A DNA stretch of 64,000 nucleotides. Source: Mesostigma viride. Taxonomy: Eukaryota > Streptophyta > Mesostigmatophyceae > Mesostigmatales > Mesostigmataceae. Both the position numbers and the translations under genes were made by a program. Positions 1 through 10,441 of this stretch are shown one piece after another; position 1 is the stretch's first letter; each line of letters opens with the position of its first letter. A model generated the notes under the pieces. That model was not told where the DNA came from, did not search any database, and was given only the letters and a program-made list of their open reading frames with translations. The stretch is from assembly GCA_009746045.1 (NCBI GenBank), contig RPFO01000312.1:2749779-2813778 (forward strand), read 5' to 3'.

Positions 1-829
1 GTCCGTGACAAACCTTGCTTTTCCTCTCTGGGCTAGTATCTGTCATGGCAGAAAGTACTGGGGGGGAACACCGCCCCCAATTCCTACTATACGTGGACTT
101 CTACTATAGGTGGATGGACTTCTAGCTGACACTAGTGGAGATGATTGAGCCGTGCGGTATGCCAGACTGGGTGTCCTGCTAGCGCAAAAGACTTCATCAC
201 GCATCCATCACGCATCCATCACGCATCCATCCGCCAGTGGGATAGGTGGATGGCGTGCTAGCACTCTGATGCGGAGATGAGCCGCGTGCCACGCAAGGTG
301 GGACGTTGCTGTAAGTTAAGCTTTCATAAAGTGAATTGCTGCGTGCGATTTGTGTTACATTGTGCAATGCTACTGCACTTGCTACCCCAGTGGGTGTTAG
401 GTTTTCTTTCTTTTTTTAAATATGCTAGGTTTTAAAATAAGAGAGTTAACGTACCAGATACGATAGTGTACAGCTACTACACCATGTAGGAGGAAGCTAG
501 CTGATTGCACACAATGTGCGGTGCGGCACTGATGTATACATTCATCAGGAATGGTATTTGACACGACGGCTTGTAAAGTGCTACAACCGCAACTTTTCTC
601 GGATTACCACATAGCACCTACTACTGTACCAATGGTCAGGAGAAAAGGAGTAGTTTGTATCATAGGTCCTGCGCTTTTGTCTACCTACATCTGGTGCAGA
701 GCCTGGCCTCCCTACTCACGCTGGAGGCACTAGTCATCGCTCAACATTATAAGGCAATGCTCATCGCTCAACACTATGCACCATCTCCAACACCTTTCCT
801 ATGCCCTATGCCTGCTCCCTCCATGCCAG
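1..829. other. Non-coding stretch before first VPS13 exon
   Basis: I see no convincing exon here. The stretch probably belongs to an intron of the VPS13-type gene that starts upstream of the window. At about 697-729 there is a partial copy of the start of the exon at 830 (cagAGCCTGGCCTCCC followed by a diverged CTCACGCTGGAGG), so that exon boundary has been duplicated in tandem. CATCACGCATC units repeat at about 195-230. Confidence 0.5.
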
Positions 830-3800
830 AGCCTGGCCTCCCTCCTCACGCTGGAGGCGGGCCAGTCGCTGCAGAGCCTGCGAACGCTCGACGGGCGGCG
901 CACGCGGCGACCCACCGTGCGCACGGGCAGCAACCTGGACGCGATCGGACTCGACACCGATGTGATCATGTGGGCGGTGGCGGTGTGGGAGGTAAGCCGA
1001 TGGCCATGTGGGCGGTGGCGGTGTGGGAGGTAAGCCGACATGGACATGTGGGCGGTGGCGGTGGGGGAGGTAAGCCGAGCCTAGAACTATAAGGGGTCCC
1101 TTTGTAGAACTAGGGAATCCTACCCCTTATTCAAACAATCAAAGCCTGCTATTGGTGTGGGAGGTGAGCCAAGTCTCGAAACATGGGAATCCTACCCCTT
1201 GAATTACAACATTAAAAGCCTTTTTTGACACTTTTCAGAGCATTTTTTGACATCAGTATCAGCAATCAGCAGGCTGGGGAGGGAGAGAAGGTGCACCAAA
1301 TTTACTCGTAACTATGTTTGCCTGTGGGGCGGAGCGTGGCTCAAATACTAGTTGCTTAAGAACTCCAGATTTAGCAGTCACCGTGTGGGAGATAGCCAGG
1401 CTAGCCGGGAAGGAAAAGCAGATCACAATAGGGCTACTGCTTGGCATGGTAAACAACATTTAGCTTGGATTCCAAGCTAACAGAGCGGGGGGGGGGGGGG
1501 GGGGGGGGGGGAAGCGAAGGTGGGCCCGCATAGGTACTTGCATGTATGTATTTGGGGGGCAGGGAGGCAGTTAGGTGAAATAGTGCCGGAACCTTTTTGC
1601 CGCTGGGGCAAATCGGGCCGGAACACTATTTTGCCCGGATTCACCACTTCCGAGCACCCAAGTTAATTCGGCCGAATTGGGTGCTCGGAAGTGGTGAATC
1701 CGGGCAAAATAGTGTTCCGGCCCGATTTGCCCCAGCGGCAAAAAGGTTCCGGCACTATTTCACCTAACTAAAACCTGGCCTCGTGGAGGGGGAGTCGAAT
1801 AGACCTGGAGACAACCGCCTAGGCTAGTGCACGCAAATGATATTGCGCCGGAACTGTCTCTGGCAGGCTTCGAACCCCTGACCTCCAAGGTGCACAGGTC
1901 TTAGTTAGGTGAAATTGTGCCGGAACCTTTTTGCCGCTGGGGCAAATCGGGCCGGAACGGCCGAATTAACTTGGGTGCTCGGAAGTGGTGAATCCGGGCA
2001 AAATAGTGTTCCGGCCCGATTTGCCCCAGCGGCAAAAAGGTTCCGGCACTATTTCACCTAACTGAGGCTAGTTTAATTGTGCAAGAACATGTCCACCGTC
2101 TAGGAAGTAACCTGTATGCAGCACCCATGAATCGAGGACGGAGGCTTGATCCGATCGTCTGTATCTTGTGGCTGCATTGGTTGGCTGTATTGTCCATCCT
2201 TTTCACTCTGCCTTCTGCATTCATTTATTGGTCCTGTCCATGCAGGCTTCCTTAACTCTTCTCCGTTCAAATCTTTGCGTTATTGCTAAACAGGACTGTG
2301 AGAGTTTTTTTTTTTTTTTTTTTTGCAACCACTCTACCTCCCCTTCCTGCGTGTGGATTTTTATGCTACCAGCAACCACCATCCCTCCCAGAAGGATTCT
2401 GGACGCTATACCGGCCTATCTGGCTGTTTGAGGCTCTAACTGGTTAAAGTGACGCTAGATAACGCGACATTGGTTTAAATGACACTGGTTATGTGACACT
2501 GGTTAAATCGTGCGCTATCGGTTTACATTGTGCGTGCGTCTTTCCTCGCTCCCTGGACATTTCCTTTTTGTGCGCGCAGGACTTCAAGGCCCTCTTATCC
2601 GCACCCGTGCTAGGGGCCCGGACGGGTGGCTTCCCTGGCATGGCCGACGGTGAGCGCCCCGGCACACCCCTGTGTTCCTCAGTGTCTTTATTAATCCTGG
2701 TGTGCCTTGTTGTCGATGTGCGGAGTGGGTGAAGATAGGGGTGGGGTGTCTGCGTCGCATGCTTCGGGGGGGCGCTGTCTGTACTGGGCATGTTTTGTTG
2801 TTGAGGAAAGCTTTACCCTGTCTATCCACGGTTACATTGCAGCATGATACCATCCAGGGATACCGCCCTGCACTTGATGGTATCCCATGCAGTCCCTACC
2901 CAGGTCTACTTCTTAAAAATTCTCTTTCTCTGCAGGCTTCCCCAAATTCACATCGCTGCCAACGCTCACCCACGCCTGCATCCAATGTCGGATCGACCGG
3001 TGGGCGATCATACCTCGAAGGATCAACAACGAACCTCTTTAAACATCGATGGTCCCTCCCTTTCAACCACAAACGTTGGACCCACCACAGCATCTCTTTA
3101 CACACGTCGGAACCCCTCTCGTGTCTCCCTCCGACTCCGCGCGTCAACACACATCAATCCCTGCACATTAGTGCGCACGCCACCAACTCACCCCTACCAA
3201 CACCCTCCCACTCCCCACCCACTGCATGAAATCGTCTCTTTCCTCGCAGCCCGGAACAAGCGCAGTTCCCGTTCCCATCCCATCCATTCCCCTGTCCCCC
3301 CTTTGGCCTCCCTTACCCTGCACCATTGAAACCATTCCCCCCTTTCCCCCGCTCCCCCTCTGTTGGCCCCTTCCCCCTCGGTTGCCCCCCTCCTCTGTTG
3401 CCCCCCTCGCCCTCTGTGTTCCCCCTCCCCCTCTGTCCCGCCCCTCCCACTCACTCATCTCCGCCAACGTCCCCCCACGCCCTGCCCACCTCCGTCGCTT
3501 CCCCGCAGGCCTGTGGCTGTGCGGCGTGGGCGTGTTTGCGCTGCCCGCGGTGGCCGCGTTAGAGATCATCGCGCAGACCATGAAGGCCACCTGCGAATAC
3601 GTCCAGGGTGCCCCCGAGCGGCCCGCACGCGTGCGCATCCCTCGACCGCTGTGGAGCGCCGTGCTGCCCTTGACCGAGTATTCGGCGGAGGAGGCAGCCG
3701 GGTGGGCCATGCTCACAGAGCTGGGCCAGGGGTTGTTCCTGTCCGAGGTGCGCGGGATTAAACTAGAGCAATTTTGTTTTAAAGCGAAGTTTTAGATTTT

Positions 3801-4739
3801 ATGAAATGTTCCTGTCCAAGGTGCGTGGGATGAAAATGGAACAATTTCGATGTCTTTGTTTTTGTTCTACATTCGTTTGTCGTGGTTGGTTCTAGCGTAT
3901 CGGTTCACAAGGTTTTGGATCGTTCCTGTACGAGATGCAAGGAAATAATGCTTATAAGAAACGGTGGAGGCTTTAGGTTACTCCGCTGTTACTCCCTATA
4001 TTCGCGTTTGTTCTCTTCATTCATCCATTCCTTCATTCATTCATCTGCCATTCATCCATTCATACACTCATACACTCATACACTCATCCATTTATCCATT
4101 CATCCTTGCATTCATTCATTCATTCATCTGCCATTCATCCAGTCATTTATTCATTTATTCATTCGTTCATTTATCCATTCACCCATTCCTTCGTTCATTC
4201 ATTCGTGTGCCTGCGTTGGCATCCCCCCCCCCCCCTTGCAGGGCTACTGCCACTGCCTCGCGCTGGCCCACATGGGCACCTACATCGTGCTCACGACCAC
4301 CCACGCCCTCGTCGCCGCCTCGGTTGCACGCAACCGCCGGCCCGTGCCCGCCACCTCTCGCGACCACTGGGAGCTACTCCACATCTTCCACCGCGCCGAG
4401 ATCCTCTCCGTTGCCCGCCAGGGGCGGGCCCTGGCGGTGGTAGCGCTCAAGCCCCCGCTGCTGGCGTCCCGCCACCGCCAGCGGTCGCTTCCCGCCCGAG
4501 AGAACGTGGCGCTGCGCAGGCACGGGGTTGCGGTGACGGACGGTGGTGGCAGCGGCGGCGCGGGGGCCAGGGTCTCTGGCGCAGCGCCGGCGAGCCTCTT
4601 CTTCCCGCTCCAGTTTGTGGGCATGGAGCTGCCGAGTGAGGCGGGCGCTGTGCTGTTGCACCGGATCCTGCGCTTGCATGAGGGAGATGGCCGGCTGGAC
4701 ATGCGGCGGCTGCCTTTCCCTTTTGATGAGCCGACATGA
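830..4739 (+). CDS. VPS13-type intermembrane lipid-transfer protein, C-terminal exons (5' partial)
   Basis: Four exons join in phase: 830-991, 2580-2649, 3509-3747 and 4242-4739 (TGA), each with AG/GT borders. The joined translation gives LASLLTLE, then PVLGARTGGFPGMADGLW, then RPARVRIPRPLW..LPLTEY, then an aromatic-rich segment with IVLTTTHALVAAS. VPS13 family members end in the same order: LTLD motif, PVxGAxxxGxxGFxxGxGKG helical stretch, RxPR...PY, and a PH-like domain with a 'LxxTxxxxLF' strand. VPS13 proteins bridge membrane contact sites and move glycerolipids between organelles; the C-terminal part seen here is the membrane-targeting end. The protein would be thousands of residues long, so most of it lies upstream. 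The final exon carries a Gly/Ala-rich loop after the PH-like part. Extra small exons in the introns cannot be excluded. The family call is by pattern memory and moderately secure. Confidence 0.6.
1569..1769. mobile_element. Foldback MITE, copy 1
   Basis: A near-perfect palindrome of about 200 bp. It opens with AGTTAGGTGAAATAGTGCCG and closes with the reverse complement of that end, with a short centre around GAATTCGGCCGAATT-like sequence. It has no coding capacity and lies in a VPS13 intron, downstream of a ~25-base G run at about 1486-1511. Confidence 0.75.
1840..1902 (-). repeat. tRNA-like (SINE-type) remnant with B-box
   Basis: Read on the minus strand, this contains GGGGTTCGAAGCCTGCC, close to the RNA polymerase III B-box and T-arm of a tRNA. 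No complete cloverleaf can be built, and the side where the A-box should lie is occupied by foldback copy 2. A SINE remnant is more likely than a working tRNA gene. Confidence 0.3.
1903..2063. mobile_element. Foldback MITE, copy 2 (internally deleted)
   Basis: The ends match copy 1 at 1569-1769 (AGTTAGGTGAAAT ... ATTTCACCTAACT), but the left arm lacks about 40 bases found in copy 1, so the palindrome is asymmetric. Two copies of one family lie within 150 bp of each other. Confidence 0.7.
4010..4205. repeat. CATT/CATC microsatellite
   Basis: An imperfect tetranucleotide tract (CATT with CATC and CACT variants) fills the last VPS13 intron up to the C-run and splice acceptor at 4241. ORFs across it read as IHSFIHS repeats and are artefacts. 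Confidence 0.85.
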
Positions 4740-5282
4740 CTGTAGAACCGCCTACAATGAGCCAACTTGCCAACTGTTTTTTCTAGCCAAAGTTGGCTGT
4801 GTATTGGTCACATCAGATTAGTTGAATTGGGCGAGGCTGATAGTGGAACCTTACAAGCCCGTTTGCTGTTGTGCAAGGGCACATCTGGTGCAGATGACGC
4901 GTTCATGATCTGCGCCTTGCAGAAGCCTGTCCGTTCAAGTTAGGAAGGCTACCAGACGACTCTCTCACCTTCGAGCACGTATGAAACCTATGATACTCAA
5001 GTAAACTTGTTTGCAGCGCCTGTAGCTGGGCATTGACCTTGCACAACAAGATCTGAAACTTTAGTTAATGCCCGTAGTGGTCGACTGTACGTGCTCAAAC
5101 TGTATGTACGTAGTGACCTGGCCTTTCCACCAAATTTTGCTGTAAATGAACGCGAAGCGACCTTTTTCAACTACATTTATTATTCTGATCCTTGATATAT
5201 AGATCAGTGTTAGCAAATGCCTGCTCTGTAACCTTTCTGCATGCACGGATAAGCCTATTATTGTACATAAAATTAAAACTAA
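4740..5282. other. Intergenic / 3' untranslated stretch
   Basis: No exon or repeat of note recognised. It probably holds the VPS13 3' UTR. Confidence 0.4.
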
Positions 5283-5560
5283 ATTATAACATGCATGACT
5301 CCGTTGGGAGATCATGTAGCACATTCCCTTGCTGGATGGATATGGAGGTGGGCGAAGCTGCGAAACCGAAGTAAGCTAACTCTAAGCTAATCTAGAAAAC
5401 CCTAACTATACTCAGCAAAGCGCCCCTTCCTCCTGGGGGGAGCGGGCTTGCCCACAGCGGCTGGCGTGTGAGCCTGGACAATCGTCTTCCCCCTCTTCTT
5501 GTTCTGCATAGCAGTCCAAGCAAGAGAGAGGGAGTGAATGCGGTGTTCAAACTTAGCTGG
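5283..5560 (-). pseudogene. LINE ORF2 3' end (5'-truncated)
   Basis: On the minus strand, about 5520-5411 encodes a short basic tail reading KTIVQAHTPAAVGKPAPPRR and then KGRF. The same tail occurs at 26780-26870 (+) and 48110-48220 (-). It is followed by a conserved 3' UTR with CTCCGTTGGGAGATCATGTAGCACAT (read on the plus strand). This is the C-terminus and 3' UTR of one LINE family, left by 5'-truncated insertion. Confidence 0.6.
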
Positions 5561-5699
5561 GACTCACGTACTAGGTCGGCCAGCAACAGCTGTGTGTAGT
5601 TCATGGCAGGTTTACCCAGCTTTCTAGGAATGTCCTTGGGGCCAGGTCAGGTGATCAGGATATGCCATATTGTACATAGTAGCCCTTGACTTTGCCATA

Positions 5700-6490
5700 A
5701 TTATTTCTGCACCTTTTCTCAGACGCCGCAAGCGGCTCGAGAAGACTCACTTCACCCTTGACGACGACTTGACCCTGGCGCAGCAACAACGGCGACGGGA
5801 GCTATCATGGCCGACCTACCTCCAGCTCCGGCAGACCAAGGCGGGGCAGCCGGTGTACTGGAAGGGGGCGACCATCTACGTCGGCCACAAGCCCTGGCAC
5901 GCGACCCCCGCGGCCCCAGCGACTCCAGATCTTAGGGGAATACAGCAGTAGTAGTGTAGAATAGATAGGCTGTGGCCATGTACATGTACGCCTCCTACAG
6001 GCACTATACCAGCTTATTCAAGAGCATTATTTAGCCATGTACATGTGTGCCTATGATGTGCCCCACCCCAGATGATGCCTAGCTTTATATAGCTAGTTAT
6101 ATGCTGTGCCCACGCAGAGAGCTGCTCTCTGCTGAGATCGATGCCACGCTCTAGCCATTGTCTAGCCATGATGATCTTCCCCCCTATGTCAGGGCCTTTA
6201 GGTAGGTTTCTGAATACATAGTGGTGTGCAGGTGCACTTTGTGCACCCAGAGCAGGTGTACTTTACACCCTACCCTTGCAGGAAGTAGCCCAGAGTGTAT
6301 TGTAGGTCATATAACCCTTCTCCGGGATACGTGCTACATATACTGCCAACGGAGTTATGTTCCAAGTCAAGTCAATTCAATTCGATTCAATTTCTGCACC
6401 CTTGTGAATTGCATATGCATGATGATAGGCTTCACATGCATCGCACAAGTTGCGGTACCAATGCTATACATGAAATTTTATATTAAATAG
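5700..6490 (+). pseudogene. LINE ORF1 C-terminal fragment and 3' region
   Basis: At 5715-5950 the translation contains RRRKRLEKTHFTLDDDLTLA and then QQQRRRELSWPTYLQLR..PVYWKGATIYVG, the pattern of LINE ORF1 C-terminal domains in algae. A related copy lies at 51240-51530 on the minus strand (LTWTLDDDLTPAQQQQRRDLW). The following 500 bases share blocks with 53780-54135 (reverse complement), including GTGCACTTTGTGCACCCAGA. There is no upstream start; this is a fragment. Confidence 0.55.
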
Positions 6491-6549
6491 TCACGCAGTC
6501 GTACGTCCCGGGGACCGTGGAGCATGAACCCTGTGGTCAGAGGAGGAGA

Positions 6550-7830
6550 AGCGTCGTGACGCAATCAGGTCCGCCTTAATTAACGTGGGTGCGCAACCTT
6601 TGATGTACCTGGATGCCAAACGCGGCCTGCCGGGATCTCACGCCACACTACAAAAGCTGTTCATGCGATCAGTGTCCAGATCTTGGCTCTCAGTTGCCGC
6701 CCTGAGCAACCCCGGCGTGCCCGCCCAGCCCCGCTATACCTGCGCGATGCCCGGGTGGTTGCCGCCCGGCTGGCGCTTACACTGAGGCCCGCCGCTGCGG
6801 GGAGGACCTGTACCCGTACCATGAGCGGCTTTCTCAAGCATATACTGCCGCACACGCGGAGGAGGTGGAGACACTGTTGCCGCAGAGATCAATCGCCACA
6901 CGGCAGCCAACCAGCACAAGGCGGCATGGCGGTCTCTCGACCGTCTCACCCGACGACGGGAAACGCAAACGGCTGACATCCCGGGCACCCCCAGCGAACG
7001 CCTTGATTTAGCTTCAATGGTTCAGCTCCCAGGCCCGGACTATTGGGGGCTCCTGGACCAGCGCCCCTCCCCGCTCGACCCCGCTGCCGCTGCACGCCCT
7101 AGCTGCGGCTAACCGCGGCGGATCGCCTATCGAGCCCCCGCATGCACGGCGCCCTGCGGCAGATCGATCGCCTATATTGATCCCCCTCAGGCGCCCACCC
7201 ACGAAACAGACTACTCAATGGTCCCACCGCTTTCGGCCCCCTCGTGGACGGCTCCCACGACAAGTGGACCCCTCGGGAATGGGCTGCTGCCATCTCCGTT
7301 GGCCCTCCGCAACGGTGCTGCATGCCATGAGTGGACAATATTTGGCACCAGAGGTGGTTAAGATGCCTGAGCTTGAGCCTTTCCTCCCGGTGGCGTTTGA
7401 AACCGGATTCATACGAGATAATCCCCCCGCCGATGTATTGGAAGACCTCTTTCCGTGTCATGCTCTACAAGGGCCGGTCTGCCCGCGGATACCGGCAACT
7501 ATACCGCGGCGTCTTCCTCCGAAGCTGCGAGCTGAATCGAAAGTCTTCCTGCTTATCGAACCGCATGCATGCGTGTCAGGCTGCCTTGATTCCCACCTAA
7601 GTGAGTCCCAGATGGGCTTCCATGTTGGTCGCAATTGTGTTACAGTATGGTCACCATGACCGCGCGCCGCCTGATCAAGGAAGTGGGCCGTCTGGCCCCC
7701 GGCCTCTTGCCATTGCTGTTGATCTTCGTGGATTACACCAAGCTAGCATTCGATACGTAGTACGGTCATATGGGACGCCCTGTGGGTGGTCCTCCACCAG
7801 TACTACTGGTGGCTGATCTACTTTGGCAAA
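6550..7830 (+). pseudogene. Degenerate LINE ORF2 (reverse transcriptase) fragment
   Basis: Pieces of a non-LTR reverse transcriptase are spread over different frames: PPADVLEDLF and FRVMLYKG near 7420-7480, YRGVFLRS near 7500, ESQMGFHVGRN near 7605-7640, and LLLIFVDYTKLAFDT near 7710-7755. These match the order GNYRGV...TQxGFxxGRN...FVDYxKAFD in LINE polymerases. Several frameshifts and stops show that it is dead. Confidence 0.55.
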
Positions 7831-8604
7831 TTTCCACATCATTTGCGCCAATTTTTTTCCAGCTCAGTGCCGCAACGTGGTGTCTTTTCGGCTGGCAGTA
7901 CTTTCTGTGCCGACCCAGCCCGCGGGCTGTTGACTTTTTGCCGACCATTGCACCGTGCTGCGATATCTTGCATTTGTCTTTGCATTGTGTCAGTGCAGCT
8001 TGGACATTTGGAAGCATGTCCCGGCTGACGTGTACATGACTGACATGACCAGCATTGGTAGTAGCTCCATTGAGGGTGTACGTGATTCCTCGCGTTGAAT
8101 GGCGGGAGAGCGATCGCAGCAGTGGTGCTTACAATTAACTGGACACTCCTGGCCGCTAGGAACAATTGCTGCCCTACTCACGCAAGGTTGTTTTCAGCTT
8201 AATTGTCTAGGTCTTTATGAACTTCAGCCAGCCATAATTTCTAATGTCGCGGCTGCACTTATCTACCTCCATTCATTTCCATCATTCTGAACGACTCTAC
8301 ATACAAACTTGGATAAGTTAACAGCAGGCTCGAGCTATACCATGGCCCAGATTCTTCCAGGTTTCCGGCCTGCTTTGGTTGACTCTTTGATAGATTAATG
8401 TCTCACTTTCAAACTAATTGGTTCTCTCATCAATAAACTTCAGGCCTACATTCGCTGTCTCATTGATAAATAATGCTCATCCCTGTACATCCAGCCTTAG
8501 ACTGCCATAGTATGAATAATGCCCGTCCCTCTAAATCCAACCCATAGACTGACACATTATAAACAATGCTCATCCCTGAAGATATCCAGCCACGGATTCC
8601 AAAA
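7831..8604. other. Intergenic stretch
   Basis: Nothing coding recognised. It contains imperfect repeats of the type AATGCTCATCCCTGxAxATCCAxCC at about 8470-8640, running into the 3' end of the LRR gene. Confidence 0.4.
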
Positions 8605-10441
8605 CTATAAGAATCGTTCGTCCCTGAAGATCCAACCCATGGGCTGGCAGCTGCGGCTTTGCAGTAGCGTGTAGCTTCCCTCCGTCACCCCCGCGCAGTC
8701 CTCCACGCCACACACCTCCAGCTGGCCGCAACCAGCCACGACCGCCGCGACGCCGACATCTGTCACACCGCCACAGCTCGCCACGTGGAGCTTGCGCAGC
8801 CGCGCGCATGCACCTCCGACCGCCTCCAATCCGGCATCCGTTACCCTGCTCTCACACAGGCATAATTCTTGCATCTGCGCTCCCCGCTCGCGCACCAATC
8901 GAATGATCGCCTCGTCGGAGAGCATGCGGCACCTCTTGGCACGCAAGACCTGGAAATGGGGGCAGCCGCGCCCGATGGCCGCTAGGGCGTCGTCCATGTC
9001 GAATTGGCAGTTCTCCACGCTCAGGCTCTCCAGCGCAGGACAATGTTGTGCGACCGCCAGTAGTGACTGGGCGGTTATACCTGTGTAGCCAAGATGAAAC
9101 CGGCGCAGCTGGCGGCAGTGCGCGGCGATAGCGACCACGCTGGCGTCCGTCACCTGGGTCCCTGACAGCTTGAGCGCGCGCAGGCCGGGCGGGCCATGCC
9201 TCGCAAGGGGCGCGACACCGCCGTCCGTCACGCTGTAGCACCAGCTGAGGTAAAGCTCGCGGAGGGCTCGGCAGTGCCGTACGATTGCCTGGACCGCCCG
9301 GTCGGTCATGTCCGCCGAACGGCTCAGGTTCAAGTGCTGGAGCTGGCCCCAGTGCCCCGCCATGGCTAAGATGGGTTCGGAACGCAGTTGCTGCCCAGCA
9401 TAGGGGGCGCGGAGGTAGGCGAGCTGTGTGCATCTGCGGGCGAGGACGCTCAGGCTGGCCTCTGTTATGCCACGTGACGAGCAGCCATCGCCCGCGCCGA
9501 TGTCTAGTCGCCGCAACGAGGGGCAGTTTTCCGCGACCGCCAGCATTCCCTCGTCACCGATGGACCGGCATCCTTCCAGCCCCAGGTGTTCCAGCCGGTC
9601 CTTGCAGCGGCGAGCAAGCAGGGAGAGACTGGCATCCGTCATGCCGACACAAAACGCGGCGTCCAGGTGGCGCAATTCGGCGCAATGGTTCGCGATGGCG
9701 GTGATGCCGGCATCCGTGACGCTGGTCTTGCAGAGATCTATGCGTTGCAGCTGCCGGCAGCCCTTGACGAGCTGCCTTATGCCAGCATCTGTGATGTCCG
9801 TGCAGCAGGACAGATTGACCCGTCGGAGTCGAGGGCAATATTCTGCCAGGACGTCCATACTGGAGTCACGGAGGTCAGAGCCGCTGGCGTCCAGGATCTC
9901 CAAGCCCCTGCAGGATGAAGCCACCAGGGCAAAGGGTACCCCTTGCAAATCGGTGCACCCTGCCACGTTCAGGTAACGGAGGTGCTTGCAATGGCCGAGT
10001 TTCCACAAGCCCAGCCTCGATGCCACGTAGCTCCCGTTCTTGCTGCGAGGCCCATAATCCAACATCATGCGCCGCTTCAGCCAGCTTAGCTCGTGCTCGG
10101 TCCGAGACCACAGCGACAGTGCCTGCAACTTGGGGCATTTGCCGATGAGCCAGTCCATTCCTCCCTTCCTGCGCGCCACGTCAGCGATATCCTCCCAGAC
10201 AAAGGTCGCATGTGTCTCTCAAGGACTCGTCCACGGCGGACAGAAAATCCCGGCAGGCTCTGCGAAGCTGTACGCGCTCCAAAATGGGAAGGCATCCCAT
10301 GATTTGGGAGCCGACTCCTGAAACAGCCATCACCTGCTGAAGGGTGGCACTTTCCGATGGCTGCGATTTCATTGTGGTCGAAGTCGGTGCTTGATTGAGA
10401 GAACGGCGAAAGGCAGAGGTCGGCCAAATTTCTTTGCCCAC
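8605..10441 (-). pseudogene. F-box-like / cysteine-type LRR protein, one frameshift
   Basis: The first reading frame, 10441 to about 10215, gives an F-box-like start (VSGVGSQIMGCLPILERVQL followed by RRACRDFL). The second frame, from about 10210 to 8605, gives roughly 18 LRRs of the cysteine-containing (AMN1/FBXL) type, with repeated LRRVNLSCCTDITDAGI-like units. Comparison with the intact paralogue at 13631-15433, which has DESLQ..ELFGEDV at the same place, shows that the two frames belong to one gene broken by a 1-base indel near 10218. Such proteins usually serve as substrate receptors of SCF ubiquitin ligases. No intron is needed. It is either a young pseudogene or has an assembly or sequencing error. 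The minus strand diverges from the plus-strand paralogue 3 kb away. Confidence 0.75.

Noticed and set aside
1840-1902. Functional tRNA gene
   Set aside because: Only a B-box/T-arm-like part is present; no acceptor stem or A-box can be paired.
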